The position numbers and the translations under genes were made by a program. The notes beneath the pieces are model-generated. The model did not search any database and was not told the DNA's origin. It saw only the letters and a list, made by a program, of their open reading frames with translations. DNA of 64,000 bases from Pseudomonas sp. RIT-562 (GTDB lineage: Bacteria; Pseudomonadota; Gammaproteobacteria; Pseudomonadales; Pseudomonadaceae), in NCBI RefSeq assembly GCF_026241895.1, contig NZ_JAPJIV010000003.1, positions 1 through 64,000 on the forward strand, in the 5' to 3' direction. Within the stretch, counting starts at the first letter, position 1. Each line of letters begins with the position of its first letter. Below, in pieces: positions 62,084-64,000 of this stretch.

Positions 62084-63151
62084 TCAGCCCTGGTTGAGCA
62101 ATTGACGCAAGTCGATCACTGCGGCGTTCGCCCGGGAAATGTAGTTGGCCATGACCAGCGAGTGGTTGGCCAGTACGCCAAAGCCGCTGCCGTTAAGGAT
62201 CATCGGGCTCCAGACAGGCTCCTGCGAAGCTTCCAGCTCACGGATGATCTGACGCACGCTGACCGTGGCATTTTTCTTCGCCAGCACGTCGGCAAAGTCG
62301 ACTTCGATGGCGCGCAGCAGGTGGGACAAGGCCCATGCCTGGCCGCGTGCTTCGTAGAATACGTTGTCGATCTGCATCCACGGGGTTTCGACGATTTCCT
62401 CGTCAACCTGCGGCACCTGGCCTGGGGCCACGACTTCGGTTTTCAATGCGGTGTTGAGCTTGACCCGGCCAACACTCGCCGACAGGCGCTGCGACAGCGA
62501 ACCCAGGCGTGTACCTACATCCCCCAACCAGTTATTGAGGTTGTCGGCACGGGCGTAGAACAGCGCATTTTTCTGCGAAGGGTCGGACAGGCGAGCCTGG
62601 TAGCGGCTCAGGGAATTGATGCCTTCCTGATACTCGGACTCGCTGGACGGCAGCACCCAGCTCTTGTTGTCGAAGTTGAAACGCGGCTCGGCCTTGGCCA
62701 GGTCGGAGTCTTCAGCCGACTGCGACTGCGAGCGGGCGAAGTCTTTACGCAAGGCGCGCGTCAGGTCGCGAACCTGCACCAGCACCCCGTATTCCCAGCT
62801 TGGCGTGTTGTCCATCCACAGGCCTGGCGGGAAACGGTCGTTGGAAATATAACCACCCGGCTTGGTCAGCAAGGTGTCGGCAACGGTCTTGAGGGTTTCA
62901 ACCGTGGTGTAGCCGATGACCATCTGCTTGCCTTCCTTCTCGGCAGCGACCTGGGCGTTCTGCTGGACCGGAAACAGCGCCGGCTCCTGGCTCCAGTACC
63001 AGCCAAGGGCGATGGCCACCAACAGGTACAAGCCGATCAACGTGGCCAGCGCCCGGCTGAACAACAGGCCACCTATATAGCTGCGGGTGGCCGATTTTGG
63101 TTCAGCGGCACGTTCAGGGGCGCTGCCCGCGCGGTTCTTCCAGTCCAGCAT
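62084..63151 (-). CDS. DUF2333 membrane-anchored protein
   Basis: This 355-residue protein has one N-terminal transmembrane segment (ALATLIGLYLLVAIALGWYW, about 34-53) and a large periplasmic alpha-helical DUF2333 region. The body has DNLNNWLGDVGTRLGSLSQR and FADVLAKKNATVSVRQIIRE. The function is unknown; the family is conserved in gammaproteobacteria. It is upstream of the Nudix gene (3 bp) and corresponds to PA4842. Confidence 0.88.
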   Translation of the reverse strand: MLDWKNRAGSAPERAAEPKSATRSYIGGLLFSRALATLIGLYLLVAIALGWYWSQEPALFPVQQNAQVAAEKEGKQMVIGYTTVETLKTVADTLLTKPGGYISNDRFPPGLWMDNTPSWEYGVLVQVRDLTRALRKDFARSQSQSAEDSDLAKAEPRFNFDNKSWVLPSSESEYQEGINSLSRYQARLSDPSQKNALFYARADNLNNWLGDVGTRLGSLSQRLSASVGRVKLNTALKTEVVAPGQVPQVDEEIVETPWMQIDNVFYEARGQAWALSHLLRAIEVDFADVLAKKNATVSVRQIIRELEASQEPVWSPMILNGSGFGVLANHSLVMANYISRANAAVIDLRQLLNQG

Positions 63152-63407
63152 GGCGATATCCTTTCAATCACTTGAGTTCATCGGTTCGACCACAACCCTA
63201 CGCCATCGTGCCTCGTTTGCCGCGCATAATCTGGTCGATGCACAACTATAAATGAACCACGCGCCTTATGTCCGCGACTCGCCGGTCACAAACTGAATAG
63301 GCTCGCTTTGCAGATTATTGACATGCGACACTGATCCGCGCTCGGAAGAGATGCTAGCATAGAGCCACCAGTCGATCTCAGCATGCACCCTAACTAGTAG
63401 TCAGGAT

Positions 63408-64000
63408 ATGACCGAGCCAGAAGACCCCAGCCGTGAGCGCCTCAAGCACCACTTTGCCCAGCGGGTAATTCATCAGGCACGTCAGATTCTTGAGATATGG
63501 CAACGCCTGCAGCGCAGCGAGTGGTCGGCCACCGACCTGGCAGAGCTGGGCGAAGCCAACCTGCGCCTGCTGCGGTTCGCCGAGCGCTTCGAGCAACCGG
63601 AACACATGCAGCTGGCCCGCCAGATCGGTCTGTCCCTTGACGCGGTCGAGACCAATCGCGGTCGCCTCAGCAGCAGCCTGATCACCGACCTCAACCGCCT
63701 GATGCAGCGCCTCTCGCGTACCGGCCTGCGCCAAGGCGATCAGCTCGATCAAACGTTCCTGCCGCCACTGCGCAAACCGATCTACGTTTTGTTGCAAGAT
63801 CACGACCGCGCCGAGCGCCTGGCCAAACAGCTGGAATTTTTCGGGCTCAGTGCCCAGCCCCTCGACAGTGTGGCGGCGTTTCGTTCCTCGATGGTCGAGC
63901 GCCTGCCCGCCGCGATCGTCATGGACGTGGACTTCAGTGGACCCGGCATCGGCCTCAAGCTGGCCGCCGAAGCCCAGGAAGGTCTGGAACAGCAACTGCC
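63408..64000 (+). CDS. gcbA: GcbA-like diguanylate cyclase/response regulator (5' part)
   Basis: The first 197 residues are seen; the gene continues beyond the window. An N-terminal helical domain (about 1-110, HFAQRVIHQARQILEIWQRL) resembling an HPt-like bundle is followed by a receiver-like domain from about 122 (IYVLLQDHDRAERLAKQLEF, AIVMDVDF with an Asp). A GGDEF domain is expected downstream, by analogy with P. fluorescens GcbA and PA4843, which have the same neighbours. GcbA makes c-di-GMP and affects surface attachment and motility. The ATG is preceded by a weak AGGA. The 256-bp divergent spacer to DUF2333 holds TTGACA at 63318-63323 but no clear -10. Confidence 0.85.
   Translation, partial: MTEPEDPSRERLKHHFAQRVIHQARQILEIWQRLQRSEWSATDLAELGEANLRLLRFAERFEQPEHMQLARQIGLSLDAVETNRGRLSSSLITDLNRLMQRLSRTGLRQGDQLDQTFLPPLRKPIYVLLQDHDRAERLAKQLEFFGLSAQPLDSVAAFRSSMVERLPAAIVMDVDFSGPGIGLKLAAEAQEGLEQQL

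Overview
The window is a GC-rich Pseudomonas chromosome segment. It is most likely from the P. fluorescens group. Gene order follows several P. aeruginosa blocks: bauA/bauC/bauR, a purine block ending in the Pa0148-type adenine deaminase, copZ/copA/cueR, tad-pprAB, and speA-SUI1-Nudix-DUF2333-gcbA. The spacers carry two families of REP palindromes typical of this group. I see no phage, insertion sequence, tRNA gene or CRISPR array.

Region by region. (1) 1-121: a strong promoter with a stringent-type discriminator points left out of the window and resembles a Pseudomonas rRNA-operon promoter and leader. (2) 207-4241: beta-alanine/omega-amino-acid catabolism (bauC, bauA) with the divergent LysR regulator bauR. 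(3) 4363-19234: a purine uptake and salvage neighbourhood. It holds an NCS2 nucleobase permease, a RutR-like TetR regulator, a BMP-type ABC importer (ATPase, two permeases and a separately placed binding protein), an 8-oxoguanine deaminase, an uncharacterised 2-oxoglutarate/Fe(II) oxygenase and an adenine deaminase. A YigZ protein, a MerR/SDR pair with a divergent membrane protein, and a ChaA-type antiporter are interspersed. (4) 19438-24022: an ArsR-like regulator, a LysR regulator divergent from a quinone-oxidoreductase-like gene, a 56-residue protein and a Bcr/CflA exporter. (5) 24116-27824: copper homeostasis, with textbook MerR-type 19-bp-spacer promoters in front of copZ and copA. (6) 27973-32662: a RIO-like kinase, then a thiolase, a FabG-like reductase and a MaoC hydratase. 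(7) 32915-36377: a Gly/Thr-rich repeat lipoprotein followed by a FhaC/ShlB-type outer-membrane transporter. (8) 36521-52265: the Tad (type IVb Flp pilus) locus with its PprA/PprB two-component system, split by a 650-bp structured repeat region. (9) 52457-58462: two DUF4136 lipoproteins, cmoM, a MazG-like protein, a MATE exporter and an orphan short VgrG with a DUF4123 adaptor. (10) 58749-64000: speA, SUI1, Nudix, DUF2333 and the start of a GcbA-like diguanylate cyclase.

The main candidates for undescribed biology are: the lipoprotein/TpsB pair beside the Tad locus, where the putative cargo is a lipoprotein with no TPS domain; the three-way-junction repeat at 45190-45297; three perfect DnaA boxes in one spacer (7274-7709); the 2OG oxygenase embedded in purine salvage; and the short VgrG with adaptor but no effector. 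No database search was run. Family assignments rest on motifs, length and recalled synteny.
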